Program-made: the position numbers and the translations under genes
The notes under the pieces: generated by a model
Seen by the model: the letters and a program-made list of their open reading frames with translations, nothing else
Told to the model about the DNA's origin: nothing
Database searches by the model: none
In this document: positions 1 through 12,140 of the stretch, piece by piece
Layout of the letters: each line of letters begins with the position of its first letter
Numbering within the stretch: the first letter of the stretch is position 1
Source of the DNA: Nectonema munidae
Taxonomy: Eukaryota > Nematomorpha > Nectonematoida > Nectonematidae
Reading direction: 5' to 3'
Assembly: GCA_030549495.1 (NCBI GenBank)
Contig: JAUIRK010000917.1
Location: 248,001-312,000 of the forward strand
DNA: 64,000 bases

Positions 1-1409
1 GATAATTTTCGAATGACACAGTTCATTCTCGCATTGCTGACATGTCAAACCATATCAAAAGTCAATTAATTGAGTCTTTGAAAAAAATGGTCAATTCTGA
101 GAGTGTCTTCAGTTGGATGAATCGATGGACATTAGTAATTATGCTCAACTGATGGTCTATGTAAGATTTCAAGGAGCAGACGATATGAAAGAAGAATTTC
201 TCTCTTGCGAGCCGCTTCATACTACCACAATGGGTGAAGATATATTTAAAATGATGGATTCTTTTTCAAAAGATGAAGGACTATCCTGGAATCAATGTTA
301 CAGTGTGTGTTGTGGTGGTGCACCAGCCATGCTTGGCGCTCGTCAGGGATTTACAAGTGGAGTAAAAAATGTGAACCCAGAAGTACTTATTCTTCACTGT
401 TTTCTTCACTGAGAGAACCTTGCAGCTAAACGTCTTTCTCAGGAGATAATTGTTGTAATGAAAGAAGTCATTCAAATCGTTAACTTCATTAAATCTAGAT
501 CACTAAAGAGTAGAATTTTTAATCGGATGTGCGAAGATTTTGGGTAAGAACATACTCATTTGGTCTACCATTCTAAGGTTCGATGGTTATTTCAAGGGAA
601 AGTTCTTCAGAGGTTTCCTACTTCAGAGGTACTCACTTTGATTTTGCAGACAATTCATGCAGCTTCCTATGAAGTCAAAGAAATTGTAGTGCAGCACCTC
701 GAAAAATGACGTGCGAATTCCAAAAATACATTCCCGAAGATATATCCATTTATAGCTGGGTCAGAAATCCATTCTATGTGAAAATTGAAGATCTACCTCA
801 GGAAATTTCAGATATCTACCAATTAGAAGAGCAACTAATTGAAATAAAAAACGACAAAGCTCTTGAATATGATTTTAAAACAGAAACTTTGAGTGCTTTC
901 TGGACATAGATTTATTAATAAAAGAAGTGGTTGGGTTCCAAGCACTTAAGGCCCTTCTTCCTTTCCCAACAACGTATTTGTGTGAGACTGCATTTTCAGC
1001 TCCCATGGTTGTTAAAAATAAATATCGAAATCGTTTATCACCGGAACACGACATGCGATATCTAAAAGACCTAAAGGTTATCTGAGTTAAAAGACTTTAG
1101 ACACACCTTAAGTAGGTAGATATAAGTTATGCAGGATCTGCATAAGACAGGTAAGTGCCCTGTTGGTTCGCTACAGAGCTCCCACTTCAAACGCAACGTT
1201 TTCATTAATTGTAACTTCTTTGTCAAATTAAAACATTGTAATAAACAACATGTTTCTTCTGTAAATCAATAAAAAGCATTTTGATTTCTTAAATCAAAGT
1301 TAGATAATAATGTTTTTAATTATCCTTCTTATTTTTTTACCTGTTGGGTCGCGAGTGTTTGTGTCGTAGGTAAATTGGGTCGGGAAATGAAAAAGATTAA
1401 GAACCGCTG
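1..1409 (+). mobile_element. hAT transposon remnant, ZBED5/SCAND3-like transposase, 3' end intact, 5' end outside window
   Basis: Coding remnants run from base 1 to about 1110. The stretch 113-409 reads MDESMDISNYAQLMVYVRF then GEDIFKMMDSF and NPEVLILHCFLH, the pattern of the RNase H-like core of ZBED5/FAM200-type hAT transposases, where the family has DESTDxS and ..KxxHCxxHR. Later pieces match the C-terminal hAT dimerisation region: WVRNPF near 755, then FPTTYLCETxFSA-like text near 960-1000 and KNKYRNRLSPEHDMR near 1015-1060. Reading frames change several times and the middle of the domain is shorter than usual, so the copy is dead. The 3' terminus is probably at 1409, where the strand ends AAGAACCGCTG; its complement starts CAGCGGTTCTTAATC, a hAT-style terminal repeat. 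Family assignment is from recognition, not a search. Confidence 0.8.
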
Positions 1410-3790
1410 CTCTAAAATGTGATAAAATGCGTAAACACTTGATTGTCATATCTCTATGTAAGTAGAAAGCTAAATATGATTTGTCTATATATCATAGGCT
1501 ACCAGTCATTCACTTAAAGGAATTTTTAAGATTACCCAAGTCATTTAAATGCCATTTTGAAAAAACAAAGAAATCAAAAGATATAACAAGTTGGATGTAG
1601 AAAAGAAAGGAAATTAAGATATAACGAGCCTTGTGTTACCTTCATTATTATACAGCAACAAGCTCATTCTTCTCATTAAATATTCCCCAAATAAAACATA
1701 ACATTTTATTTTAAATTAACAGGTGTAATAAAATTTTAAAGTAACAAAGATGTTCAATTCTAATTCGATATTGGAATGGATGGTGGACGTATCGATTAGG
1801 GCTCCTAAGAAATGAAGGAAGATCATTTGGGAAAATGAAAAGCAAAAAATAATACAAGACACACACTTGTTGTTATTTTTTCAGAGGCGCTTTACATCGA
1901 TCCTGAAAACTATCGATATATCACTGATCAGAAAATGACAATCAGAGTAAACCAAGGATGAAATCCCTACACGAGCTGTCAGTTGGCAAAATTTACCATG
2001 AGAAAGTCAAATGGTGATAAGCTTCAACATGTGGTTGGCTGAAGCAGATTCACCAGAAGATGAATAACGATGACAACAACGACGTGTCTGCGCAGAAACA
2101 TGAGAGATAACTTTTCCTAGAATCAGGCGTTGAATAATTTGCTGGCTTCGAGTGAAATGTTTGAAGGTTGATGTGATTGTATCTTCAATTAATCAAAACG
2201 ATGAATTGTGTACTTTGTTTTTATTAAAGTATAATTTTGTTTTCAAGTAAAAACTTGGACATTTCTCTTGTTTTATAAACGGGTCAGACAATTATGAATT
2301 CTATGATTTCGGTCGATAACCTCGTTTTATACGTGAGATCAGCCAATGTTATTACGTTATCTGCTTTTTCAAATAAGTCAAAGTAAATATTGAAATGAAT
2401 ACAAAACAAAATTAAAAACTAAGCAAAAAGATTTATCAATTCAACAAAAAGTTTTTGATAATGCACATTTTGAAATTTGAAATTTATCGGGAAAGGCTAC
2501 ATGGCCCATTAAAATTTTAGGGGGTTAAGCCAGATCGCTCTTTTATCTTGAAATTTTGTTAGATAAAATGAATTAATTTTAAGCGTAGAGAGAGGGAATG
2601 GGACTCAATATCTCTTCTCCATTCTTTCCTCCCCATCTGCTTCAACAGCTGCTTCAAGAGGTCTATAAAGTTTTTGACTCCTTTACTAAGGGTCTTTTTG
2701 GTGTATTATTCGTGTAAATATAGTTGAATTTTTAAAAGACGCCATATTAAAAAATTTTCTTTTATATTTTTGTTTCGTGCAGAAATTGAGGCTCTTTTAT
2801 ATACAGACCAAAATATAACAATAAAAATGAATCGATTACAATCATTCATGCTATTTATATAAGGAAAAGACAACGGCAAATTTCAGATCATTTATCGATC
2901 TTTAAATTGATTTATTTGTGTAGGTGAATATTTAATAAGAATGATGAAGATTTTTTTTTGTCTCATTACAAGTATGCTAATGATTGTTGTCAAGTCTCTT
3001 ATGCATAATCATTATGCATTTTTTAAGAGAGAAAAACATGCCTTAGTTATACTATTTTTAGTTCTATTTTATCTTTTTTCGATTGTATTTTACTTTTTTT
3101 TTATTTAGAATAGAATTAAAAAAAGTTACATAGCATCTAAAAAAGATAAAATAAAAATGAAAATGTTAATATATAATTTACTTCGATATTAATTGGATAT
3201 ATATTAGTTTTTGAGTCGATCTAGTTAGTACGTTAACTAATTAATTAATCGTTATTATTATATTGCAATTTTCCAAATTAATCACAACTTATATGAAGAA
3301 ATGATTTATTATGCAAAAATCCTTTTTCCTACTTTTGCGCTCAAAATTTGACTTAAATTGAATGGCATATAATAAACTAAACGAAAAAACCTAATGTTAG
3401 GGACAAATCAAAAAACTAATATACATTAGAGAAAAAATACTGTAATTATTTAGTGGAAAACAAAGTCAATTCATTTACAAAATCTTTGTTCTAATTTCTT
3501 CTTTTTCAACAAAATTTATGTTATTTTTTGTTTCGTTAGTTTTTCTCTAACATGACTCCTAAATTTTTTAAAAATAGAAAATCACTGATTTTAATTTGCG
3601 TTATTACTCAATATTACATAAATAAAGTCGTAACTTTATTTTCAAGTGAAAGTAGAACAATAATGTTTCAACAAATTTTAATAAAAATTATTTCAAAATT
3701 AGTAGTTTATAAATAAATTCCAGAAATAAAAAATTTTTAAAAAAGATATCAAATTTTAATGTTCCAATATGGAATTGCATAAACCCATTT
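1410..3790. other. AT-rich spacer, no gene recognised
   Basis: No coding or repeat structure could be supported here. Both strands are full of stops and there are long A/T runs. A moderately less AT-rich stretch at 1740-2200 may be an old repeat but shows no protein motif I recognise. Confidence 0.5.
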
Positions 3791-3985
3791 CGAATTTGCA
3801 ATCAGATTTGGAATTTGCTTGATCCCTTATCGAATTTCGTTGATTTGAAATTTGCTTAATCACATTAGCAATTTGTTTGATCCCATTTCTAATTTTTTTG
3901 ATCCTAATTTGAATGGACTTGTTCTTATTCTGAATTTCATTATTCCTTATGTGAATTTCCTTATTCCCATTCTGAATTCCAGCCA
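3791..3985. repeat. Degenerate 21-bp tandem repeat (about 9 units)
   Basis: Units begin GAATTTG/C and continue with TTGATCCCATT-like text. Unit starts are at 3811, 3832, 3848, 3869, 3890, 3911, 3932, 3953 and 3974, exactly 21 bp apart except for one 5-bp loss. Because 21 is a multiple of three, the minus strand stays open (3986-3756) and reads as isoleucine-rich heptads such as NKEIHIR and GIKQIAN. This is best seen as a minisatellite rather than a gene. Confidence 0.85.
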
Positions 3986-4912
3986 ATGAATGCTTGTAAT
4001 TTTTAGTTCTAAATGACGTGTTATATTCAGCAAAAGTAATATTTTGTCAAAAAAATATAAACCCCTAATTAAGCAACAATCTAATTGAGTAAATAAAAAT
4101 GATACATCTACCAAATTAAATACTTAAAAAATTAACTCACTATCTAAATTCTAACTACCCAGATTGTTGAAAAAAGTTTCTTATTTGGCGAACCATTTAA
4201 GAAAAGAGCAGTTTCAAGATTTAAAGGCCGTTAAATTGACATTTTCCTAGACGTTTGAAAAAAGAATTTTATGATAGTATTCTTAAGTCATAAAATTGAG
4301 CCAAACATTATATTTGGGATTACGATCATTGTCGATATGTAAATAAATTTACATGGAAGTCTAAAAGAACTGTAAATTCCTATAAGCGCATTGAACCGTT
4401 GAGTGTATTATAAAAACGATAAGAAATTTTTATAAAAATTATACAAATTATTATTTACTAAGATCAGAATTTTAAATTTTTGAAAAAAAGAGAGGTAAAG
4501 CTATATCTGTAAGAAAAGTAAAAGAAAATATCGTATTTAAGTGAGGAAAGATGTTAGAGATTAAGAGTAGTGCACTAAGTCTATTTTTTTAATACTCAGC
4601 AAGGTCTAGTATTTTTTTGAATATAACTTACCCAAAAAATGAGTCAAAACTTTAAAATTTTGTCCTAATCCCTATGACGAAAAATGAGCAAAAACGAATC
4701 CGGAAAGATTGGAAAAAGGTAAAAATGAATTAAAAACAACACTTTAGAGAAAATGCATATGTAAAATGGATGCAAATTAAGAGAGCATCTGAAGCGTGTG
4801 AGAAGGTCGCGACAGATTAAAAATAAATTACATATGATGAGTATTTTTTTCTCACTCTTTCTCTCTTGTAAAGAATGAGAACCAATAAGTTTAAATGACA
4901 TTTAGAATTAAA

Positions 4913-5128
4913 AAGCTGTTTCATCGTGTTAATTTATGTAAAAATAAAACTTTCGTAAATCAGCGTCTCCTTTTGTAAATTCCCAGTTTTTGATACTTGA
5001 AACTATTGTATCAAAAATTTGAAGCTGTTTCATCGTGTTAATTTATGTAAAAATAAAACTTTCGTAAAACAGCGTCTCCTTTTGTAAATTCCCAGTTTTT
5101 GATACTTGAAACTATTGTATCAAAAATT
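4913..5128. repeat. Recent 109-bp tandem duplication
   Basis: The sequence from AAGCTGTTTCATCGTG at 4913 recurs at 5022, giving two copies of 109 bp with one visible substitution (GTAAATCAGCG against GTAAAACAGCG). No coding content is apparent. Confidence 0.95.
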
Positions 5129-5433
5129 GTTAGAGATCATGTGCCAAGCCAAAGCGAGGACTTAAGATTTTTACTTATTATTCTTTTAAAAATAACATGA
5201 CAAGGAAATTGTTGCTATTGACAAGTCCTTTTATATTTCGAAAAAACTTCAGGTTTATATGCTGTAATTTTTTTAAATTTTATTGTCAAAATATAAGTTT
5301 GGGGTTTTTTATTTTTTTCATGATAGACAATCATTTTCGAAAGCAATGCAGGAAAAGATAAGATATGACGCAATGGAAATGACGAAACAGGAGACTACTG
5401 ATATGTGAATTAGAGGTAGGAAAAGTTTTTTAC

Positions 5434-5617
5434 CTGCTATTATGGTATTTATGATGTTGATCATATGCCTTTGCCTGAGAACAGTGATGCTAACGATGTT
5501 GAAGAATATGCCAACAACGCAAATGACCAAGCTAATCCATCCGTGCAGATTGCCGTATACTTTGTGAAACCTCTTCAAATTTTCGTTGGAATAAGTGTGG
5601 TTCGCCGCTAAAGCCAT
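5434..5617 (-). CDS. Rhodopsin-like neuropeptide GPCR, first coding exon (FMRFamide/myosuppressin-receptor-like)
   Basis: On the minus strand an ATG at 5617 opens 61 codons plus one base, ending at a GT donor (GCAG|GTAAAA, exon end 5434, phase 1). An in-frame TAG lies upstream and no other in-frame ATG comes between, so this start is favoured. The product begins with a short extracellular tail with a glycosylation sequon (NHT, residues 6-8). It then has FHKVYGNLHGWISLV and transmembrane helix 1, with the class A GxxxN pattern in GIFFNIVSITVL followed by RQRHM in the first intracellular loop. The order FHxxYxxxHGxxSLVxCxxG and the loop are typical of protostome myosuppressin/FMRFamide receptors (peptide-gated Gi/Gq receptors of the plasma membrane). 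The next exon should start with the end of loop 1 and TM2, but none was found in the 5.4 kb downstream. The ligand is an inference. Confidence 0.72.
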
Positions 5618-5820
5618 CCTTCCCTTCTCCACCTTTTGCTCTTTGGGAGGTGGAAAGTGCTTTGTGCCGATGCGGTACCGCGACCTCTATTCTCTGTTTT
5701 CGAATCAAATTCGACGAGTGTTTATGCGTCGGTGGCACGCATCGCGAGGAGAGAGAAGTTGTTCGCTGAGGAACGGTGTGAAGCAGAGGCGCTTCTGGAT
5801 CGCATTTCATTTATTTCGTA
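5580..5820 (-). promoter_or_regulatory. GC-richer island over the GPCR start, likely 5' UTR/promoter
   Basis: Base composition rises sharply here compared with the surrounding AT-rich DNA, with many CG dinucleotides (CGCCGC, GCGGTACCGCGACC, GCATCGCGAGG). It lies immediately 5' of the GPCR start codon on the minus strand, so a 5' untranslated leader and core promoter is the simplest reading. Open frames on both strands through this island look like a consequence of composition. Confidence 0.45.
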
Positions 5821-5989
5821 CGCAATTCTTCAATATTTAAATAAGCATTTAGATATAGCATTGCGCACTTTCTATTCGCTCCATTCTAAAATATTGATAC
5901 AAAGAAGATGTTGCATGCTGCTTTTACTACTACGATACTTTACTACTATACCTATTATTCTTTATAAGATTTTCAGTCAATCTCTGTAA

Positions 5990-7541
5990 CTACTATCATT
6001 TCTTGAAATGCCTGAATTGTGATCAGTGATTACTTGAAATACCTAGTCATTGCGTGAAATGTCTGAAAGTGTATATCAGCCATGCCTGATAACAGATAAT
6101 CGTATAATTATATTATTTGTATTTATTATACTTGTAAGAGGAGCTTTTTAATTAAAAAGTGTCTTGATTCACTTTAGCTTTCTTTTAATATGCATAATTA
6201 AATTTTGGAATAATAAGGCTTCTTTTCGCCACGGTTACAATTTGGCTAAATCTGAAGGCTAAAGATTCATATAATTTGAAAGTAGGCCTTTTTTGGTGAG
6301 AGTTTTGTGCCTTTTATTCATTCGTATTAACACAGCACGCATTTTTTTGCTAGAAAAAGAATTGTTTTTGTTCCAAAGTTAGAAGTTTTATGTTAGAGTT
6401 CCTGTGTAATTTTACCTATAAATTTGTGACACGCACTCATGCACACATAACTGACGAAATACTTCTAGGATTATGGCGTAAGCATTACACTTTTTGAGAA
6501 TGTCATTACGACGTGACGTTTTAGGCAGTGTCATGCACAATGTTTTCTAAAAATCTTAGATCTATTTTTTCTTCCAAAATTTGCTTTTTTTAAAGTTTTT
6601 CGCAATTTTATCTAATGATTAAGCATTTCATGATTTTGTTTAGCCACTTTTTCCAATGATACGCAACGTTTGTCAATGTTTTCTAAAAAATCCAAAATTT
6701 ACTTTTTCTTTAGTCTTTTTTCATTTTTTTTAAATTTACTTTGAAAATAGATGAATTTTTCACCCTTTTTTCAACGATAATTTAAATGATTTATAAAAAA
6801 TTAAAAAAATTTTTTTTCCAAATTTTTTTCTAAAATTTATTTTACAAATAAATTATTCAACTTATTTTTGCTTATATACAAAAGATATCAGATGAAATTT
6901 GAATAAATCAATTAAACTTATAGAAAATTTTGTTGGGTATAAAAGTAGCATTTGAATTTGGAAAAAAAATTATTAATTTTTCTTCCCTTGTATGACTTTT
7001 GAATTCTATTGTATCCTGATTTTTCTAGTAAATATGGTCTGTGAAATATTCATCAAAGACAAAGCTCTGATTAGTATAAACCAATTTATCTTCAGTGATA
7101 GTGATGATGACTCTGTGATTGAAAATGGATTCAACAAGAACATGAAACCAAAACTTTTGAAAAAAATATCGTTGATACGTATAATCTTTCTCAACCTTAG
7201 CAGGACACACTCATTTGCAATTATATGGAGGACACAGTAATGGAGAAAAAAGCCCATCACTTTAAAATACCTTTTTTTATCAATCAATCTAGATTTTTTC
7301 ATAAAAGTTGATAATTATAGCATTATTATTGAACTTTCGATTCTTATGGGCATCCAGTTTGATTTTTAACAGGGCAAAAGTGATTTTTTTTTATTTCAAG
7401 AGTTTGAAATCAAACATTTCAAAACATACAAGTTTCTCTACCATTCTTAATGGTTGAAATGATTTGTAGGGTTTTTGCAATTTATCGTTCGTGTTTCCCA
7501 ATTGATTTTCCTTGCTTCTTTATCACTTGATTGAGATTGTA
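5990..7541. other. AT-rich spacer, no gene recognised
   Basis: Stretches of poly-T/poly-A and short direct similarities (TTTTCTAAAAAATC.. near 6540 and 6680) are visible. Open frames around 7000-7300 occur on three frames at once with no family motif, so no gene is called. Confidence 0.5.
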
Positions 7542-7845
7542 TGCGCGGTTTGTATATTTCTCACTTGATAGTAATTGATTCTTCCTCTATATTCATCTTT
7601 CACATCAATACACTCCGCTTTTACTAGCATTTCATAGTTCCTTTCTCCTAGTGAACTTTTCTGCGCGGTTTTTATATTTCTCACTTGGTTGGAAATGATT
7701 CGTTTTCTCATTCAGCTTATGTGACATTTATCACGTCAATACATTTGGTTTTTCCCGGCAATTCTTCAATTACTTATTTGTTTCATTGTTTGCTTCTACC
7801 CAGCTTACTTTTTCTGCACAGTTTTAATATTTTTCCTTTGAATAT
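7542..7845 (+). repeat. Degenerate tandem repeats directly upstream of a piggyBac transposase remnant
   Basis: The motif TGCGCGGTTTnTATATTTCTCACTTG starts at 7542 and again at 7664, and a decayed version (TGCACAGTTTTAATATTTTT) at 7815. The units are 122 and 151 bp. After each motif comes a related series (TGATTC..., ATCAATACA / GTCAATACA, ...). The array ends where the transposase reading frame begins (ATGGAATTTTC at 7845), so it may be the leader or subterminal region of the transposon at 7845-9607. Confidence 0.65.
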
Positions 7846-9607
7846 GGAATTTTCATCTTCAACTCTGATATCAAGCTCCTCTGAAGAAGATGAAGTATAT
7901 ATCTACTTCAGATTCAGATGCCCCAGATGTTTTCAGAGGCGAGAGCTGTCTTGAAGGAGTGGAAACAGAAAAAGAAGTTTACTTTGAAGAAGAAAATTCT
8001 CTGACAGCCCCTGATGGAACACAGTTTTTCTGGGAGCCTCAACATTCCTCAGGAGGTAGAGCTCAAACAAGTAATTGTAGAGACGTTTATTTTCGCCCAA
8101 TTGGACCATCCAATGAAGCGAAAAACTTGAAAGAAATTGAAAAAATCTTTGACTTGTTTTTCGACCTTTCCTTAGTTTCTCATGTTTTTAAAATGACATG
8201 AAAAAAGGCGGATGAAAATTACAAGTAAGCAAGTTTTTATATTTTAATTTTTAAAATATGAAGTAATCTGTGAAAGGGATAAATAAATATTTATTTGGGA
8301 AAGCAGCTCCCAAGTGGCTAGGGTTAAAAATTTGTTATGAAAAATTTGTTATCAGCGATTTGCTAGCCTATTTCGGATGTCTAATTTTTTGGGACAAGCA
8401 AAAGACCAAAGAATTGCAACAAAAGTTCTTTTTTCTAAAGGTGGAGATCCTTTTTTGCACGCGGCAATCGGGAGAAGAATGTTTTTATTTATAAACATTT
8501 TATTCGTTTTGATGACGTTAGAAGTAGAAAATGTCTAGACAAAATATCAGATGTTTTGGTACATTCATGATAATTTTTTCGAAAAATGTCATAAATTTTG
8601 GACCCCACTTGATGCAGTAACCATTGATGAACAGTTAGTGAAGTTTCGTGGTGGGTCTTTACTCAAAGTTTACGACGCTAAAAAACCTGGACATTACGGA
8701 ATCCAAGTTTACCATCTAAATGATTCTAGTACATTTTATGTTATGAAGCCTCAAATTTATATTCCAGGAATGTTGGACAAAAACTATTTTTTCAGTTTAG
8801 AAATTTGTAAGCGCTTGATAGAAAGTAGTGAACTGAAATAGTGTTGTGGTATTTATTCAGAGAGATTTTTTACATCGCATGCTTTGCCAGAATGGGCCCT
8901 TTCCAAAAATGTGGAATAATAAATCGAATACGTCGATATGTGCCTTATATTTTGAAACTGAACTACCTCTGAACATTAAATTTAAATGAAACTGAAAGTA
9001 GAATTGTGTACTCAAACTGTTCATTACTTTCTATTTATATATACCCGAGAGACACGCTAAGAAAATTTTTAAAGAAGTTGATGTTTTGTCTTCTCCACAC
9101 AATAGAACCGTTTTTATTACAAAACCCGAAAGCTTGATTTCATATAACAAATATAAAAGTGGAGTTGATTGTTTCAATAGAATGGCTAGGGATTTTGCTT
9201 GTTGCAAGGAAAGTAGGCGATGGACAGTTGCGGCATTCTTTAACTATTTAGATATAACTGCAAACAATTCATGTGTATATATTTGCACAATTGTCGTGAG
9301 GATGCTGTATCCATTCATCTAATCTAGGAGGTAGAAAAATCTTTTTAAAGGTTTTATCCAAAAAACTTAGCGATATTTCTATGAGCATTGGCGCAAATAT
9401 AAGCCAAATTTCACGGCCCATCAAAACCTTCTTTTTTACTCTCCAGCACCACAAACTATAGAAAGCAGTTATGCCAACAGAAAATATTCCTCTATCTTAG
9501 AATGTAAACCTAGAACACGAGGCACTAGAAGATGTTCAAATTGTAAAAAGTTCATGTATAAAAAACATTCTTTTCTTTTTTGTTCTTTTTGTAATTCTAA
9601 TTTGTAA
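7845..9607 (+). mobile_element. piggyBac-like transposase, decayed copy 1
   Basis: Pieces appear in the normal order of piggyBac transposases. An acidic N-terminus (SSSEEDE, then SDSDAPDVFRGE) lies at 7860-7945. The first catalytic block VTIDEQLVKFRGG is at about 8620-8655, with YGIQVYHL following. A block SERFFTSHAL near 8862 corresponds to the usual DNFFTS and has Glu in place of the second Asp. SGVDCFNRMARDF at about 9161 carries the third Asp, then RRWTVAAFFNYLDI. A C-terminal cysteine cluster CSNCKK...CSFC ends near 9607 with a stop. Several frame changes and stops make it a pseudogene. The tail resembles the fragment at 13550-13945, suggesting the same subfamily. No TTAA-flanked ends were identified. 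Confidence 0.88.
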
Positions 9608-9848
9608 TGTCAACTTTATTTCTCATTTTAACGTCATTACCTCTACCTCTATTTCTATTTTTGTTACAATTATAGTTATCAAATCTTTATTTTTTGATGG
9701 ATAACTTTTTATATATGATATTGTGAATTTTAAATAATTTAGTAAATTTGACCTTTTTTTTATTTTGTGAATAAAACATTTTCTTTTTGATCTATAAATT
9801 TCAGTATTTTTTTGAAAATTTTAATATCCAAATTTTGAAATTTCTATT

Positions 9849-9972
9849 CAAGGGCGGATAAAGGGGGTGGATTAGGTGGCTAGCCACCCACCCTCTTTAC
9901 CTGTACTGAAGTTATTTTTATTGCAATTTCTATATCATATAATCAAATACTTGAAAAGATATCTATCTAGAC
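9849..9972 (+). mobile_element. hAT-like terminus
   Basis: The sequence from 9849 reads CAAGGGCGGATAAAGGGGGT followed by GGATTAGGTGGCTAGCCACCC, the style of hAT terminal repeats (CAGGGGCGGAT..). GGGTGGATTAGGTGGCTAGCCACCCACCC is also a local inverted repeat. The other end was not found. Confidence 0.4.
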
Positions 9973-10720
9973 CAGTGGTTCCCAACCTTTTTGACGCCCC
10001 ATACCCCTAAAAAATTTTAATTTTTTTTTGCACCCCTTACATTTTATGTAATAAAAATTTACAAATTTATTTAAAAGAAAAGTTGAAATATAAAAAAGAT
10101 AAAAATTTGCATAATCATTTTTTATGAGGTACTATATTAACAAAAATGAAATATATCGAAATAAAATGAAACAATCTGCATCCAAACAACTTCCATTTTA
10201 AAAAATAGTTCAATTTTTTATTCTCTTTTAAAAAGCAAATAATTTTATACAAAGTCCACCTCAAATTTAAAGACTATTTTGCTCCTGTTTTTTGCCTATG
10301 AGTTTTTCAAAACGTGGTACTTTGCTACTGATAGCAATTCGCATATCTGCTTGTGCACTCAAGCGATTTCTAGATTTAGTCTTTATTGACAAAAGGGTAC
10401 TAAATCCGTACTCGCACAAGTAAGTTGTCACACTCACAAATGGAATAAGCATACTTTGTGCTTTTTTACAAAGTCTTGGAAACATCTCATTGCCGAGCAC
10501 CAATATTGTTCCAAAGTTTTCCTTTCAAACTGCATTTCAAAAACACAGTTTGTGCGCAATTCAATAAGATCATCTTTCAACGTTTCATCATTCTGCATAT
10601 AATCCAAATTAAAAGAATATGGATTTATTCTCCATTTTCAGAGGCTTCTAGAAGGGATCCAGAAATTTCATTGAAATTTTTAGAAACTTTTTGTTTTGTG
10701 TTATATTACCTTTTTTGAGA
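9973..10720 (-). mobile_element. hAT transposon 3' part with C-terminal dimerisation domain
   Basis: The terminal repeat CAGTGGTTCCCAACCTTTTT starts at 9973, a classic hAT/Charlie end. On the minus strand, coding text from about 10640 to 10267 reads LDYMQNDETLKDDLIELR, then PFVSVTTYLCEYGFSTL and IKTKSRNRLSAQADMRIA. This is the end of a ZBED5/SCAND3-type hAT transposase, ending EQNSL* at 10267. The same region in the copy at 0-1.1 kb is diverged, so they are separate insertions. The 5' part is missing or unrecognisable beyond 10720. Confidence 0.82.
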
Positions 10721-11536
10721 TGGCGTTAATAATTTTTCGAATAATAAGCCTGAAAAATAATTTGATGAAATATAATTTTTGAATTTTTAGAATTTTTCAT
10801 TTAAAAAACTTACTTTGTATTAATTGAATTAAAGATTAAATTTTTTGAAAAAATTTTTTTTTATAATAATCGTATCAGTATAAAAAACCACAAAAAACTC
10901 TAACTGTGAATATATTAAAACATTAGTATCAATTTATAGCTGATAAAATATAGATAAATTTACGCTCCTTTCTCCTATTTTATTATATATTTGCTTTATT
11001 TAGAAAAATTGAGTTAAATAAGTCGACTGGAGTAAAAAGTCCATGGATATTTGCTTTCTTAAGGTGATATTGGAGTAAGTGAGAAATTACTGAAGATGAT
11101 GATGTTAATAGAAGTGGATTTTTTGAGAAAAAAATATAATACAATTTTTGGTGTTTTTACTTCTAAAAATGGTAAAACTTAGTGTGGTTTTCTAAATTCT
11201 AAAGGGGATAATGTCGTCTTTAAGATCCCTTTCAAGATAAATAACAAAAGCTTGTTGGGGACTTTTGAGTAAGATGCTTTTTTATTTTTTCAATGAAATA
11301 CATCTTTAGAAAAGAAGATAAAATATTAAATTTAACTTAAACCTTCGCAAAACACCCATTTATATTCATACCCCTAGAAAGACTAGCTAATTGAAAAAAA
11401 CCACATATCCTTTGTTGTGTCACAACGATTGTACGGAGAGAAAAACGTCAGGTTGTTGATAAAATCAATAGAGTAACACGCATCAAACATTACTTCATAT
11501 GGTTTTTACATATTCATGTATGTGTGTTGTGTAAAG
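10721..11536. other. AT-rich spacer, nothing recognised
   Basis: Only A/T-rich unique-looking sequence was seen; no protein or repeat motif. Confidence 0.5.
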
Positions 11537-12140
11537 CTGGGGTGTCTAATATTTATGGCTGTTGTGTGCTGAATAAAACTCTGTGGTTCAAAAGACAAAA
11601 CATGATCCTATTTTGAAACCCACAATAACTGAATAAATTATTTATAAAGGCTTAAATGTTTGAATAAGGTTTTTATTCCTATTTTTTCACTTCCAATTTT
11701 CAAAAACTTGACGTCTTTTCTTCTTAAAAATTTTTATTAAAATCCGGGGTTAAATTCATAGCTGCAGAAAAAGTCAAAATATCATTTATCTGTTCAGTTG
11801 TTAAGGCTCATTACTAAAAAAATTTAGTTGCAAAGATAAGTTATGCCAAACATATATATAATTTTTGAAATCAATGATTGACCAAAAATCAATGCATGAT
11901 GGAAATCATTGACCAAAAATCAATTAATTACGCTTTAAAAAAGGTGTTTTTCATCAGAGAAACACATGACATTATTTCCATCTGAAATGGTAATTCTCAT
12001 GCATCGACTTTAAAGGGTGATGTAAAAAATGAAAAACTCAAGTTTAAAATCATTGACTATTTGTCAAAAATTATTGTCAAGTCGCACTGTATCTCTTGGT
12101 AGGCCAAATGAGGCCGTGGATCGCATGTTTATCAGCTCTG
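11537..12140. mobile_element. hAT-like degenerate element, copy related to 21930-22492
   Basis: The left edge CTGGGGTGTCTAATATTTATGG and the right edge GGCCGTGGATCGCATGTTTATCAGCTCTG resemble the common hAT edges (CAGGGGTGTCAAAC ... GTTTGACACCCCTG). The interior aligns by eye with 21930-22492: ACAATAACTGAATAAATTAT against GCAATAACTGAAGAAATTAT, CAAAAACTTGACGTCTTTTC against GAAAAACTTGACATCTCTTC, and GCATCGACT in both. It is old and carries no open frame. Confidence 0.55.

Noticed and set aside
3756-3986. 76-codon minus-strand frame
   Set aside because: Explained by the frame-preserving 21-bp tandem repeat; low-complexity peptide without family features.
5532-5989. Open frames on both strands overlapping the GPCR start (81-117 codons)
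   Set aside because: They coincide with the GC-richer island and contradict the well-supported GPCR frame; no motif recognised.
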